Of a stretch of DNA of 64,000 nucleotides, positions 8,893 to 17,784 are shown in pieces (within the stretch, counting starts at the first letter, position 1; each line of letters begins with the position of its first letter). Source of the DNA: an uncultured Bacteroidales bacterium (GTDB lineage: Bacteria > Bacteroidota > Bacteroidia > Bacteroidales > UBA932); contig CALVDO010000007.1 in the NCBI GenBank assembly GCA_944326355.1, positions 54,092-118,091 on the forward strand. The letters run 5' to 3'. The position numbers were made by a program, and so were the translations under genes. The notes beneath the pieces are model-generated. The model was given only the letters and a program-made list of their open reading frames with translations. It did no database searches and was not told the origin of the DNA.

Positions 8893-11841
8893 ATGAACAG
8901 AATTTTATCCTTATTTGCGGGGCTGATGCTCTTCTGCATCTTCACTCCGCCGGTATCCGCTCAAAGCGGGTATGAGGTAAAAGGCGTTGTCGTGGACGAG
9001 GCAGGACCTGTCATCGCTGCGACTGTACTGGAACAGGGGACTACCAACGGTGCTTCCACCGACATGGACGGAGGCTTCACGCTTACCGTCTCCTCTCCTG
9101 ACGCCATTGTAGAGATTAGCTGCATCGGCTACAAGACCGTAACCTATGCGGCAAACGCCCTTCCGGGGCAGATTATCCTGGAAGAAGACGCCCTTTTCCT
9201 CGACGATGCAGTCGTAATCGGCTACGGTTCATTGAGCAAGAAGGAGTTGTCAAGTTCCATAGTCCAGGTCAATTCCGAGCAGTTCTTCAAGGGCGGAATG
9301 AACAATCCTATGGAGATGCTTTCAGGAAAGGTTGCCGGACTCAACGTCAACACGACGGCTGCGGCAAACCCTAACGGCTCATCCAATCTCCAGATCCGCG
9401 GTGCAACATCCATTTCCGCATCCAACAGCCCTCTCATCGTAATCGACGGTGTAGTGGGCGGAGACATCCGCAACATTGCAGCGCAGGACATCGCATCCAT
9501 GACAGTGCTCAAGGATGCCGCTTCGGCAGCAATCTACGGAACACGTGGCGCAAACGGCGTGATTCTCATCACTACCCGCAAGGGATCGGGCGGAGAGGCC
9601 GGCACGGCACGCGTGACATACGACAGTTATTTTGCAGTGAATGTGGCAAAGCCTCATCCGGAAGTCCTCTCTCCGGAGGAGTTCAGACGTTCCCGCAGGG
9701 GAAATGACTATGGCTATGAAACCGACTGGTACTCGCTCATCATGAGGGATTTCTCATACGACAACAACCAGTATCTCGCCATCGACGGCTCCACGAAGAA
9801 CGGTTCCTACAACGCTTCCATCAACTACAAGAACGCCACAGGTCTTGACATGAAGAGTTCCCGCGAGGAATTCGGCGCACGTCTTGCAGTCGAGCAGCGG
9901 GCACTTGACAACAGGCTCCAGTTCAACTTCTCATTGAACGGACGCCGTGTCAATGAAGTGTACGGGGAAGACGGCCTTTTCGATACGGCACTCAACATGA
10001 ACCCTACCATGCCGGTCTACAACGAGGACGGGACATTCTATCAGCCGACTTCGCCGACAGGAGCGGAAAACCCTGTGGCCGAACTCACTCAAAACAACAA
10101 CAACGGTCAGCGCATGTACGTGCTCGGCACTGCCGAACTGAAATGGAACATCTGGAACAACGATGTCCACAACATCAGTTCTTCGGTAAGTTACTCCCTG
10201 CACTACAATGACTACAAGACCAACTACTACACTCCTTCGACCGCTGCAGAATCATTCTGGAACGGATATGACGGACGTGCGGAAATCAGGTATCAGAAAT
10301 GGTACACAAACAGGGTGGAATGGCTGCTCAACTATGCCATGTATCTTGACAACCACAGCCTCCAGTTCGTGGGAGGATATTCCTGGGAGGATTCAGTATG
10401 GGAACAGGTTTGCGCAGGCAACAGTGATTTCGCATACAACAACCTTCTCTGGCATTCGATAGGCAGCGGTTCTTATCTGCAGGACGGACGTGCCACGATG
10501 TATTCCGGCAAGTCGCTTTCGAAACTCGTGGGCGTGTTCGCACGTGTCAACTACAACTGGAAAGACCTCATCATGGCTTCCGCATCAATCCGTTATGAAG
10601 GTTCGACCAAGTTCGGTGCAAACCACAAGTACGGCGCATTCCCGTCGGCTTCCGTGGCATGGGAAATGGCCAACATGCCTTTCCTGGAGAACCACAAGGA
10701 CATCGTGCAGAGCCTCAAGCCACGTGTTTCATACGGTGTTACAGGACGTTCTGACTTCGACGCATACCAGTCCCTCGCTACATACAGTGCGAACGGAAAC
10801 AATTATTTCTTCAACGGGCAGTGGGTTACAGGCTATCAGCCGTCCGTCAACGCAAACCCTAACCTCGGATGGGAGAAATTGGTCAGCGTGAATGTGGGCT
10901 TGGACTTCATGTTCCTGAACAGCAGGTTGAGAGGTTCCGTCGACTGGTTCAACAGGCAGTCACAGGATTTGCTCTACAACTACAACGCCCCTCAGCCTCC
11001 ATATGTATATTCCACGATTCTCGTGAATGTGGGTACTACCACCAACTCCGGTGTTGAAATTTCCCTCGAAGGTGACGTGTTCAAGGGAACGAAGGTGGAG
11101 TGGACGACAGGAATCAACTATTCATACGGCACTACAAAACTCTCCAAACTTTCCAACGACATCTACAAGGCTTCCTACATCGACCTTTATCAGAAGCCGG
11201 GCGTCGGCACGACAGAATATTTCTTCCGTGTGCAGGAAGGCAGCAAGGTAGGCCAGTTCTACGGATATGAATATGCAGGCGTTGACGAGAACGGTGACAT
11301 GCTCATCTACGACAACGACGGCAACAAGGTGTCACAGGCAGTCGCCGACCCGTCATACAAACGCTATATCGGAAGCGGAACACCTGAACACTTCCTTTCA
11401 TGGAGCAACACCCTCAGGTGGAAGAACTGGGATCTCAATGTCTTCTTCCGCGGCGCATTCGGGTTTGACATCTTCAACATGCGCAAATACGGAATGGGAC
11501 TCAAGGGCTGCGGTACCGACAATGTGCTTCGCACTGCCTATACCGACGACGCTGAAGTAACCACCGGAGGCGGAGTCATCACCTCCTATTTCCTTGAGCC
11601 GGGAGACTATTTCAAACTTGAAAACCTCACTCTCGGATACAATTTCAGACCGAAGAACAGCAAACTTCTCAACAACCTGAGAGTCTATCTGTCTGCAAAG
11701 AACGTGTTTACGCTGACAAAATACAGCGGGAATGACCCTTCAATCGTTTCCGTGACAGGTCTTGAGCCGGGCGTGGACGTGTCGAGCGCATATCCTACCG
11801 CAACTCAGATAAGTCTCGGAGTGACCTTGAGTTTCAACTAA
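8893..11841 (+). CDS. susC: SusC-type TonB-dependent outer-membrane oligosaccharide transporter
   Basis: 982 residues, close to the usual length of about 1000. ATG 8893 begins a clear signal peptide (MNRILSLFAGLMLFCIFTPP, then VSAQ). A carboxypeptidase-regulatory-like domain covers about residues 28-105, followed by 'DDAVVIGYGSLSKKELSSSI', the SusC/RagA N-terminal signature, then the plug domain ('LQIRGATSISASNSPLIVID', 'DAASAAIYGTRGANGVILIT') and a beta-barrel ending in the aromatic-rich 'ISLGVTLSFN'. Forms the import channel with the SusD lipoprotein encoded 12 bp downstream. An in-frame upstream ATG at 8833 lies within the previous gene and is rejected. Starch specificity comes from the locus, not from this protein. 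Confidence 0.95.
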   Translation: MNRILSLFAGLMLFCIFTPPVSAQSGYEVKGVVVDEAGPVIAATVLEQGTTNGASTDMDGGFTLTVSSPDAIVEISCIGYKTVTYAANALPGQIILEEDALFLDDAVVIGYGSLSKKELSSSIVQVNSEQFFKGGMNNPMEMLSGKVAGLNVNTTAAANPNGSSNLQIRGATSISASNSPLIVIDGVVGGDIRNIAAQDIASMTVLKDAASAAIYGTRGANGVILITTRKGSGGEAGTARVTYDSYFAVNVAKPHPEVLSPEEFRRSRRGNDYGYETDWYSLIMRDFSYDNNQYLAIDGSTKNGSYNASINYKNATGLDMKSSREEFGARLAVEQRALDNRLQFNFSLNGRRVNEVYGEDGLFDTALNMNPTMPVYNEDGTFYQPTSPTGAENPVAELTQNNNNGQRMYVLGTAELKWNIWNNDVHNISSSVSYSLHYNDYKTNYYTPSTAAESFWNGYDGRAEIRYQKWYTNRVEWLLNYAMYLDNHSLQFVGGYSWEDSVWEQVCAGNSDFAYNNLLWHSIGSGSYLQDGRATMYSGKSLSKLVGVFARVNYNWKDLIMASASIRYEGSTKFGANHKYGAFPSASVAWEMANMPFLENHKDIVQSLKPRVSYGVTGRSDFDAYQSLATYSANGNNYFFNGQWVTGYQPSVNANPNLGWEKLVSVNVGLDFMFLNSRLRGSVDWFNRQSQDLLYNYNAPQPPYVYSTILVNVGTTTNSGVEISLEGDVFKGTKVEWTTGINYSYGTTKLSKLSNDIYKASYIDLYQKPGVGTTEYFFRVQEGSKVGQFYGYEYAGVDENGDMLIYDNDGNKVSQAVADPSYKRYIGSGTPEHFLSWSNTLRWKNWDLNVFFRGAFGFDIFNMRKYGMGLKGCGTDNVLRTAYTDDAEVTTGGGVITSYFLEPGDYFKLENLTLGYNFRPKNSKLLNNLRVYLSAKNVFTLTKYSGNDPSIVSVTGLEPGVDVSSAYPTATQISLGVTLSFN

Positions 11842-11853
11842 TGCCGAAAAACA

Positions 11854-13641
11854 ATGAAAACGATGAAACATAAAATATTCAACTGGCTTGTACTCCCTCT
11901 GTCATGCCTCGGCCTTTCGGCCTGCTTCAATCTTGATGAGGAGGTGTTCGACAGGGTGGACCGTGATATCTACTATCAGGATGAGACAAGCATTCAGGGT
12001 GCGGTTGCCTCGATTTACAACACGGCAGCACGCAGTTATGCCGAATATTTCTGGTATCTGCAGGAATTTTCCGCCGACCAGATAGCATGGAGAAGCTGGA
12101 ACGGAGGCATGTGGGGCTATGATGACGGTGCAAAGTACGTGATTTCCACCCATAACTGGAACTCCGAATCCCTGATTATCCGTCAGGCTTGGGAGAACGC
12201 TTGGACCACAATCGGTCTCTGCAACACGGTTGTGGAAGACTTGCGCAACATTGACCCGGCTGACCTCCTGATGACTCAGGATGCGGTTGACACTTACATT
12301 GCGGAAGTCCGCACACTGCGTGCCTGGGCATACTACAACATCTTTGAAATCTGGGGAGGTGCACTTCCTCTGAACATTTCCACCGACGGGGAAATTCCGC
12401 CGACGGCAGACCCGGACTTCAACACAAGCTGCAACAAGATTTACGAGTTCATATCTACAGAACTGGATGAAAGTTGGGCTGCCCTTCCGCAAAATGAAGT
12501 CAACAGGATGAACCAGGCGGCAAACCGTATGATAAAGGCCCGTCTTCTTCTGAACAGCGGCATCTTCACCGGAACTGAAAGGTTCACCGAGTGCGAAACC
12601 CTCTGCGACGAAATTCTCGGCGGAACATACGGTACATACAGCCTTGCTGACGATTACAGGGACATATATTCCATGAACAATACCGAATGCCCAGAAGTCA
12701 TCATGGCTTTTGCCTGCGAAGTCGGCCAACTGAATCTCGGATGGATGAGGGTGACAATGCTCCCTTATAACATTTGGGACTATTTCGGCGGCACGTATTC
12801 CCAGAGCCCGTGGAATTGCTGCTGCCTTGCACCGTCGTACGACAATACGGCATACAACGACTATGAAAATTCTCACTGCTTCCTTGAAGCTCCTTACAAC
12901 CACAGGCTCGGCGCAGTCTATGCAAGATTCGACGACAGGGACATCCGCAAGCAGAATTTCACTGTTGACAGCAACAACGAATGGCACGGACAGTTCTTCA
13001 TCGGGGAAATGAGGGCGAATTTCGGTACGGGAGACCCTCTTGAGGCTGATGCAGACCGTTCGGGCCAAAGTTTCCTGTTCGTGGACCAGGTCGGGACTTT
13101 CCAGAACCAGGGTCTGCCTCTTGCACCGGTGATGTCGCCTCGCTGGGGCGAGACCAATTCCGGCGTGCGCTTCATGAGGTACCCGATCTATCCTGAATCG
13201 GCAGGAATAGATTTCCAGAATATCGACGAAGTGGAGTTCAGGCTGGCGGAAGTTGTCTATATGAAGGCCGAATGCCGCCTCAGGGCAGGAGATGCAGATG
13301 GAGCGAAAGACCTTGTCAACAGCGTACGCGAGCGTTATTTCACTACTTCCGACTGGGCTTCGGCTCAAGATGATTTCGGAGTGTTCGACATCAGCGAAGA
13401 CAACGGCTCCTACTGGATGCTCAACGAATGGGGAAAGGAATTCCTCGGAGAGGGCAGACGTCGCCGCACGGACCTCCGCAGATTCGACAAGTTCACCCAG
13501 GGACAATGGTGGTTCTTCGGGCAGCCTACCGACAACTCATATCCCATACCTGCCGCCCGCGACAGAAAATACGAGTGGTTCCCGCTTCCTGAATCCGCCC
13601 TGCTTGTCAATCCGGGACTCATTCAGAACCCTAACTATTAA
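11854..13641 (+). CDS. susD: SusD/RagB family surface starch-binding lipoprotein
   Basis: 595 residues. Lipoprotein signal peptide with lipobox 'LSAC' (lipidated Cys near residue 24), then 'FNLDEEVFDRVDRDIYYQDE' and the helical TPR-like scaffold of SusD proteins ('EVRTLRAWAYYNIFEIWGG', 'RLAEVVYMKAECRLRAGDA', C-terminal 'PIPAARDRKYEWFPLPESAL'). Acts as the surface lid and glycan-binding partner of SusC. A second ATG at 11863 would shorten the N-terminus by three residues. The stop overlaps the start of the next gene (TAATG). A Cys triplet 'NCCCLAPS' in the middle is unusual for the family. Confidence 0.95.
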   Translation: MKTMKHKIFNWLVLPLSCLGLSACFNLDEEVFDRVDRDIYYQDETSIQGAVASIYNTAARSYAEYFWYLQEFSADQIAWRSWNGGMWGYDDGAKYVISTHNWNSESLIIRQAWENAWTTIGLCNTVVEDLRNIDPADLLMTQDAVDTYIAEVRTLRAWAYYNIFEIWGGALPLNISTDGEIPPTADPDFNTSCNKIYEFISTELDESWAALPQNEVNRMNQAANRMIKARLLLNSGIFTGTERFTECETLCDEILGGTYGTYSLADDYRDIYSMNNTECPEVIMAFACEVGQLNLGWMRVTMLPYNIWDYFGGTYSQSPWNCCCLAPSYDNTAYNDYENSHCFLEAPYNHRLGAVYARFDDRDIRKQNFTVDSNNEWHGQFFIGEMRANFGTGDPLEADADRSGQSFLFVDQVGTFQNQGLPLAPVMSPRWGETNSGVRFMRYPIYPESAGIDFQNIDEVEFRLAEVVYMKAECRLRAGDADGAKDLVNSVRERYFTTSDWASAQDDFGVFDISEDNGSYWMLNEWGKEFLGEGRRRRTDLRRFDKFTQGQWWFFGQPTDNSYPIPAARDRKYEWFPLPESALLVNPGLIQNPNY

Positions 13642-15089
13642 TGGATACCGAGAATATGAAAAAGATATTGTATTTGATGACAATGCTGCCGCTGCTGGCC
13701 TTTTTCGGCTCATGCAGCGAGAAAGAAGAAATAGTCTTCGACCATGAGCAGCCGGCATTCGACACAAGGGAGAATGCCATCCTGATAGAGGCGATCATGC
13801 CGAGCGGTACGGCCGCGGATGACATGATATATATTGTCGGAGCATTCAACGGAGGAGATGCAGCCGTGGGCAACATGGCATGGCAGATGGAACATTCTAC
13901 CGTCATCCCTGAGAAATGGGGAATTTACCTGGATCCGAGCACATTTGTCGAGGGCACGTCGCTTGCCGACGGCTTCTGGTTCGTGTCGGAGAGTGAGGGA
14001 GTGGAGAGGACGGTGCGCAACGAGACTGCAAACCATACACTCGACGCCGGAGTCGGTACCCGCAACAACGTCTATGTTGACCGCTGGGCATCCTACTTCG
14101 AAGTACCTGAAACGATAGAACATGACGGATATGTTATCTATGTTGAAGACCAGACCGGCTGGGACGCACTCGCATTATATACCCATACTCCGGAACTCTT
14201 CGGCGGCTGGCCAGGTGCTCTTGCTACAGGAACAGAAGAAATAGACGGCAGGACATACACCTATTTTGATATGGGCTGGGATAATGCCGGAAAGACTACG
14301 ACGCTGATTTTCAACAATAACAACAATGGAATTCAACTTGAAAACTTTGATGTTCTCAAGAATGTGACCATAGACAGAAATTATTTCTTCAGGTTGACAG
14401 CAGACAATGTGGAATTGCTTGAAGACATTCCACAATCATACTATATCTATGCCAATGACCAGACCGGCTGGGATGACCTTGCACTTTATGCCTGGGGAGA
14501 TGCCGAAATTTTCGGCGGCTGGCCGGGAATAGAGGCTACAGGAAAGTCTATTACAATCAATGATGTGGAATACAAACAGTTTGCCTTGCCTGAAGATGCT
14601 GCCGGAAAAGCGGTAAACCTCATATTCAATGAAAATGTTGATGGCGGTGCACAGGCAGCAGACCTCAGCGTAACAATCGAAGAGCATGACCTGTTTGTGA
14701 GTGTGACTGCATCAACGGCTACAATTGTGGACATTACTGGGGAAGGCGGTTCGTCGGAGCCGGAACCTGAAGAGCCGGGCTACAAAGTCTATATCGATGA
14801 TCAGACCGGCTGGGAAACATTGCATGCCCACTATTGGATTGAAGAAGGCTTCAGCACTGACTGGCCAGGCAAGGAATTGACCGAAACAATAGAAGTGGGA
14901 GGAGTGACCTACAAGGTTTTGACTACGGAAAAGAGTCTTGAAGGCTTGTCAGTTGGCATTATCTTTCATAGGGTGGCAGATCTTACCGAGACAGAGAGGG
15001 TGACCACAAACATTACTCTTGATCAGGACAGATATTATCGGCTTACCACAAGTGCCTTGACAGAAGTTTTTCCTGAAAGTGGAGAATAA
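13641..15089 (+). CDS. Surface starch-binding lipoprotein with three CBM26-like repeats (SusE/SusF position)
   Basis: 482 residues (or 477 from ATG 13656). Lipobox 'FFGSC' (Cys25). Residues about 30-155 form a beta-rich domain ('DDMIYIVGAFNGGDA') that recalls, but does not clearly match, the N-terminal or CBM domains of SusE/F. Three tandem repeats follow at about 163-262, 266-364 and 380-476, each with Y-x-DQTGWD/E-x-L-x-x-Y/H and a downstream WPG motif ('EDQTGWDALALY...FGGWPG', 'NDQTGWDDLALY...FGGWPG', 'DDQTGWETLHAHY...TDWPG'). This is the pattern of CBM26 starch-binding modules. A Glu/Pro-rich linker (about 367-380) precedes repeat 3. Overlaps the susD stop, so translation is coupled. Takes the place that susE/susF hold in the B. 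thetaiotaomicron locus. CBM family is my reading, not a search result. Confidence 0.8.
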   Translation: MDTENMKKILYLMTMLPLLAFFGSCSEKEEIVFDHEQPAFDTRENAILIEAIMPSGTAADDMIYIVGAFNGGDAAVGNMAWQMEHSTVIPEKWGIYLDPSTFVEGTSLADGFWFVSESEGVERTVRNETANHTLDAGVGTRNNVYVDRWASYFEVPETIEHDGYVIYVEDQTGWDALALYTHTPELFGGWPGALATGTEEIDGRTYTYFDMGWDNAGKTTTLIFNNNNNGIQLENFDVLKNVTIDRNYFFRLTADNVELLEDIPQSYYIYANDQTGWDDLALYAWGDAEIFGGWPGIEATGKSITINDVEYKQFALPEDAAGKAVNLIFNENVDGGAQAADLSVTIEEHDLFVSVTASTATIVDITGEGGSSEPEPEEPGYKVYIDDQTGWETLHAHYWIEEGFSTDWPGKELTETIEVGGVTYKVLTTEKSLEGLSVGIIFHRVADLTETERVTTNITLDQDRYYRLTTSALTEVFPESGE

Positions 15090-15101
15090 TTCCTATTGTA
15101 C

Positions 15102-16313
15102 ATGAAATCAACGGTGGTTGGTATATTCATATTTTTTACGGCGGTGTCGCTGCATCTTTCGGGATGCGGCGGCACTTGTACCGTATCGGACAATCTGTCC
15201 TGCAGGTGGATGTCATCCGGGAAGACCGTACTTTCAGCCGATGTGCAGGACTCCGTATTCAGGTCTCCTGACGGAGGTGTGATTGCTGCCGAAAATGGTC
15301 CTGACGGAGATTGTCTGGTGTTTTCGGTTCCGGCGAACGGTCTTGAAGCAGGTTCTGCCGTCGAATTCGACCTGACATTGTCTTGCATCCCGGAATCAAT
15401 GCTCACTCTTGAATATCATGACGGCGATGGCTGGACAAGATTCGGAAGTTTCAGATGCGGAGAAGAATACGTGACTTCCCTGCATACGTTCCGGCTGGGT
15501 GAGGACATTGCAGAAGACAGCCTAAGGATAAGATGTACCGCCGGACAGGACGTTGATTTCATCTTTCCCGATACGGGATATGTAGCGGCGAATGTCTCTG
15601 GTTTGGGGACAAACGTTCCGCAGGATACACTGAAGATGCTCGTGCTCGGCAATTCGTTTACTTACTTTTACGGTTCAACGCTGATGCTCAAGGAATTGGC
15701 ATGGAAAGAAGGACATTTTCTCGACATTTCCGCCAATCTTAAGGGAGGACAGACATTCGGAGACCATCTTCTGCTCGAACTGTCTCGGAAAGCAATTGCA
15801 GACGGAGGCTATGATATTGCTCTTATCCAGGATCAGAGCCAGAATCCTGCCAGATATGCCGAAAATCAGGATATATACCGGCAGGTGCTGGAGGATTGCG
15901 TCTCTCTCGCCGGACAAATACGCAGCCATTCACCAGGCTGCAGGATAATCATGGACAGGACATGGTCCTATCCCGGTCTTGATTGCGGCGGTTTCGGAGA
16001 CTATGATGTTTTTGACAGGCTGCTCGCAGAGGGGACAGGACTCATGGCCCTGGCAGCCGGTACGGAAACAGCCCCTGTCGGAGAAGCGTTTTCATTGTGC
16101 AGGGACATGTACCCTGAAACCGGACTTTATTTTCCGGACGAAAAGCATCCTTCCGCTGAAGGTGCGTATCTCAAGGCCTGCGTGGAATATCTGACCATTT
16201 TTGGAGATAATATCTGTCCGGAAACACCGGATTTCGGTATCCCTGCCGCAGAGGCGGCGACATTGCGTTCCATTGCAAAAAGGGCAGTGTCCGTAGAAAA
16301 GGCAACAGAATGA
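15102..16313 (+). CDS. SGNH/GDSL-hydrolase-like lipoprotein within the starch locus
   Basis: 403 residues from ATG 15102, seven codons after the previous stop region (12-bp gap). Lipobox 'LSGC' (about Cys22). Residues 25-175 are beta-rich and unassigned. From about 180 an SGNH-type fold is suggested: block I 'KMLVLGNSFTYFYGS' with the candidate nucleophile Ser, 'YDIALIQDQSQNP' in the middle, and 'FPDEKHPSAEGAYL' near the end with the Asp-x-x-His pair. This resembles DUF4886-like SGNH proteins. If active, it would remove ester groups (for example acetyl) from a glycan; native starch carries few, so its role here is unclear. Co-directional with and embedded between starch genes, so co-expression is very likely. 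Confidence 0.65.
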   Translation: MKSTVVGIFIFFTAVSLHLSGCGGTCTVSDNLSCRWMSSGKTVLSADVQDSVFRSPDGGVIAAENGPDGDCLVFSVPANGLEAGSAVEFDLTLSCIPESMLTLEYHDGDGWTRFGSFRCGEEYVTSLHTFRLGEDIAEDSLRIRCTAGQDVDFIFPDTGYVAANVSGLGTNVPQDTLKMLVLGNSFTYFYGSTLMLKELAWKEGHFLDISANLKGGQTFGDHLLLELSRKAIADGGYDIALIQDQSQNPARYAENQDIYRQVLEDCVSLAGQIRSHSPGCRIIMDRTWSYPGLDCGGFGDYDVFDRLLAEGTGLMALAAGTETAPVGEAFSLCRDMYPETGLYFPDEKHPSAEGAYLKACVEYLTIFGDNICPETPDFGIPAAEAATLRSIAKRAVSVEKATE

Positions 16314-16322
16314 TTATGCATT

Positions 16323-17669
16323 ATGAAATTTAAGGAATTGATGTTGTTTGCACTGCCGGCCGCATTGTTTTCATGCGGGACATCCGGCAACGGCAATGAT
16401 GACGAAGACAATGCGGGGACGGCCATTCCCGGCAACATTGAAGTGATATATGAAGCCAATCCGAAGGTATTTGCGGAACAGGATGCCATGAAAGCAATTT
16501 CGGACAGGCTCGACGAAATTCAGTCTCTTGGCACCACAGTACTGTGGCTGATGCCCATATACGAACAAGGGGAACTCAAGGCAAGCGGCTCCCCGTACTG
16601 CGTGAAGGACTATTATTCGGTCAATCCCGAATACGGTACGGCCGAAGACCTGAAGGCGCTCGTGACAAAGGCCCACGACCTCGGCATGAAGGTCATCCTC
16701 GACTGGGTGGCCAACCATACTTCATGGGACAATGCCTGGATTACGGAACACGATGACTGGTACACGAAGAACTCTGCCGGAGACATCGTCAGCCCCAATG
16801 ATACATGGACGGATGTGGCGGATCTGAATTATGGTAATGCAGAATTACGTTCGGCCATGATTGCCGCGATGAAGCATTGGGTGACCGAGGCTGGAGTGGA
16901 CGGTTTCCGCTGTGACTTTGCTGAAGGCGTTCCTTACGATTTCTGGTCTTCGGCAATAGCGGAACTCCGGAACGTGAAGTCCGGCCTTCTGATGCTTGCA
17001 GAGGGCGGAACCGCTGCCTCAGACCTGTTTGCAGCGGGGTTCGACATGGTGTACGGATGGAGTTTCGGGGAAAGGCTCGGGGATGTGTTTGCAGGCACCG
17101 CATCCGCATCGGAACTGTATGAGACACTTGCCGAAGAAGAGCGCACGACCCCAGACGGTAAATTCCGGATGCGGTATTCCACAAACCATGACCGTGCGAG
17201 CGATGCTTCCACATGTCCGGAGGCTCTGTACAAGACAGAAGACGGAGCAATGGCAGCGTTTGTGACCGCTGCATTCATGGGAGGGGTCCCTATGATATAC
17301 GGCTCACAGGAAATCGGCCATCTACAGCGCATAAATTTCTTCGTATACGATGTGATGGATTGGGATTCCAACCCTCAAGTCATGCAGGAGTATGTGGACG
17401 TGATGAATGTTTATGTGGAGTCTGCGGAACTGAGAGGAGGCGAAATGAAGCATTACGATACGGGGGACGTGCTGTCGTTCCATTATCCGGCAGCTGACGG
17501 CAGGGGCCTTTTTGTCATGGTGAACACGACGGGTGAGAGCCTGACGGTGAGGACGCCAATGGAGCGTGCCGGAGGCAGTGTGCGTAATCTTATGACGGGC
17601 GAGTCGTCTTCTCTTGCCGCTACAGTCAGCCTTGACGCATACCAGTACCTCATTTACGAGACACTTTAG
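16323..17669 (+). CDS. GH13 alpha-amylase-family lipoprotein, copy 1
   Basis: 448 residues; lipoprotein signal ending 'ALFSC' followed by a short Gly/Asn/Asp-rich linker, then a GH13 catalytic barrel. Conserved regions are intact: 'DWVANHTS' (region I), 'DGFRCDFAEG' with nucleophile D198, 'LMLAEGG' with acid/base E227, and 'STNHDRA' with D290. Compact: short B domain and only a small C-terminal beta-domain. Likely cuts alpha-1,4 glucan at the cell surface or in the periplasm. It resembles the next gene along its whole length, so the two look like an old tandem duplication. Starts 9 bp after the SGNH gene. Exact GH13 subfamily not determined. Confidence 0.88.
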   Translation: MKFKELMLFALPAALFSCGTSGNGNDDEDNAGTAIPGNIEVIYEANPKVFAEQDAMKAISDRLDEIQSLGTTVLWLMPIYEQGELKASGSPYCVKDYYSVNPEYGTAEDLKALVTKAHDLGMKVILDWVANHTSWDNAWITEHDDWYTKNSAGDIVSPNDTWTDVADLNYGNAELRSAMIAAMKHWVTEAGVDGFRCDFAEGVPYDFWSSAIAELRNVKSGLLMLAEGGTAASDLFAAGFDMVYGWSFGERLGDVFAGTASASELYETLAEEERTTPDGKFRMRYSTNHDRASDASTCPEALYKTEDGAMAAFVTAAFMGGVPMIYGSQEIGHLQRINFFVYDVMDWDSNPQVMQEYVDVMNVYVESAELRGGEMKHYDTGDVLSFHYPAADGRGLFVMVNTTGESLTVRTPMERAGGSVRNLMTGESSSLAATVSLDAYQYLIYETL

Positions 17670-17784
17670 CCTCCCGACCGGGCATAGACGCGTTGGCGGT
17701 CCTCGCTTTCCATTCCGCCACCGGCATGGGGCAAAAGGACGCCGCAGATTGCCCGCTATCATGCATCGAAAAAATTATAAGACA
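17670..17784. other. 115-bp GC-rich spacer between the tandem GH13 genes
   Basis: Most gaps in this operon are under 15 bp; this one is 115 bp and strikingly GC-rich up to about 17757, unlike the A/T-rich leader that follows. No ORF, strong hairpin or promoter box was found in it. Confidence 0.4.

Noticed and set aside
11902..13506. 534-codon minus-strand frame within susD
   Set aside because: Antisense to a certain SusD gene, no start context or domain; shadow frame.
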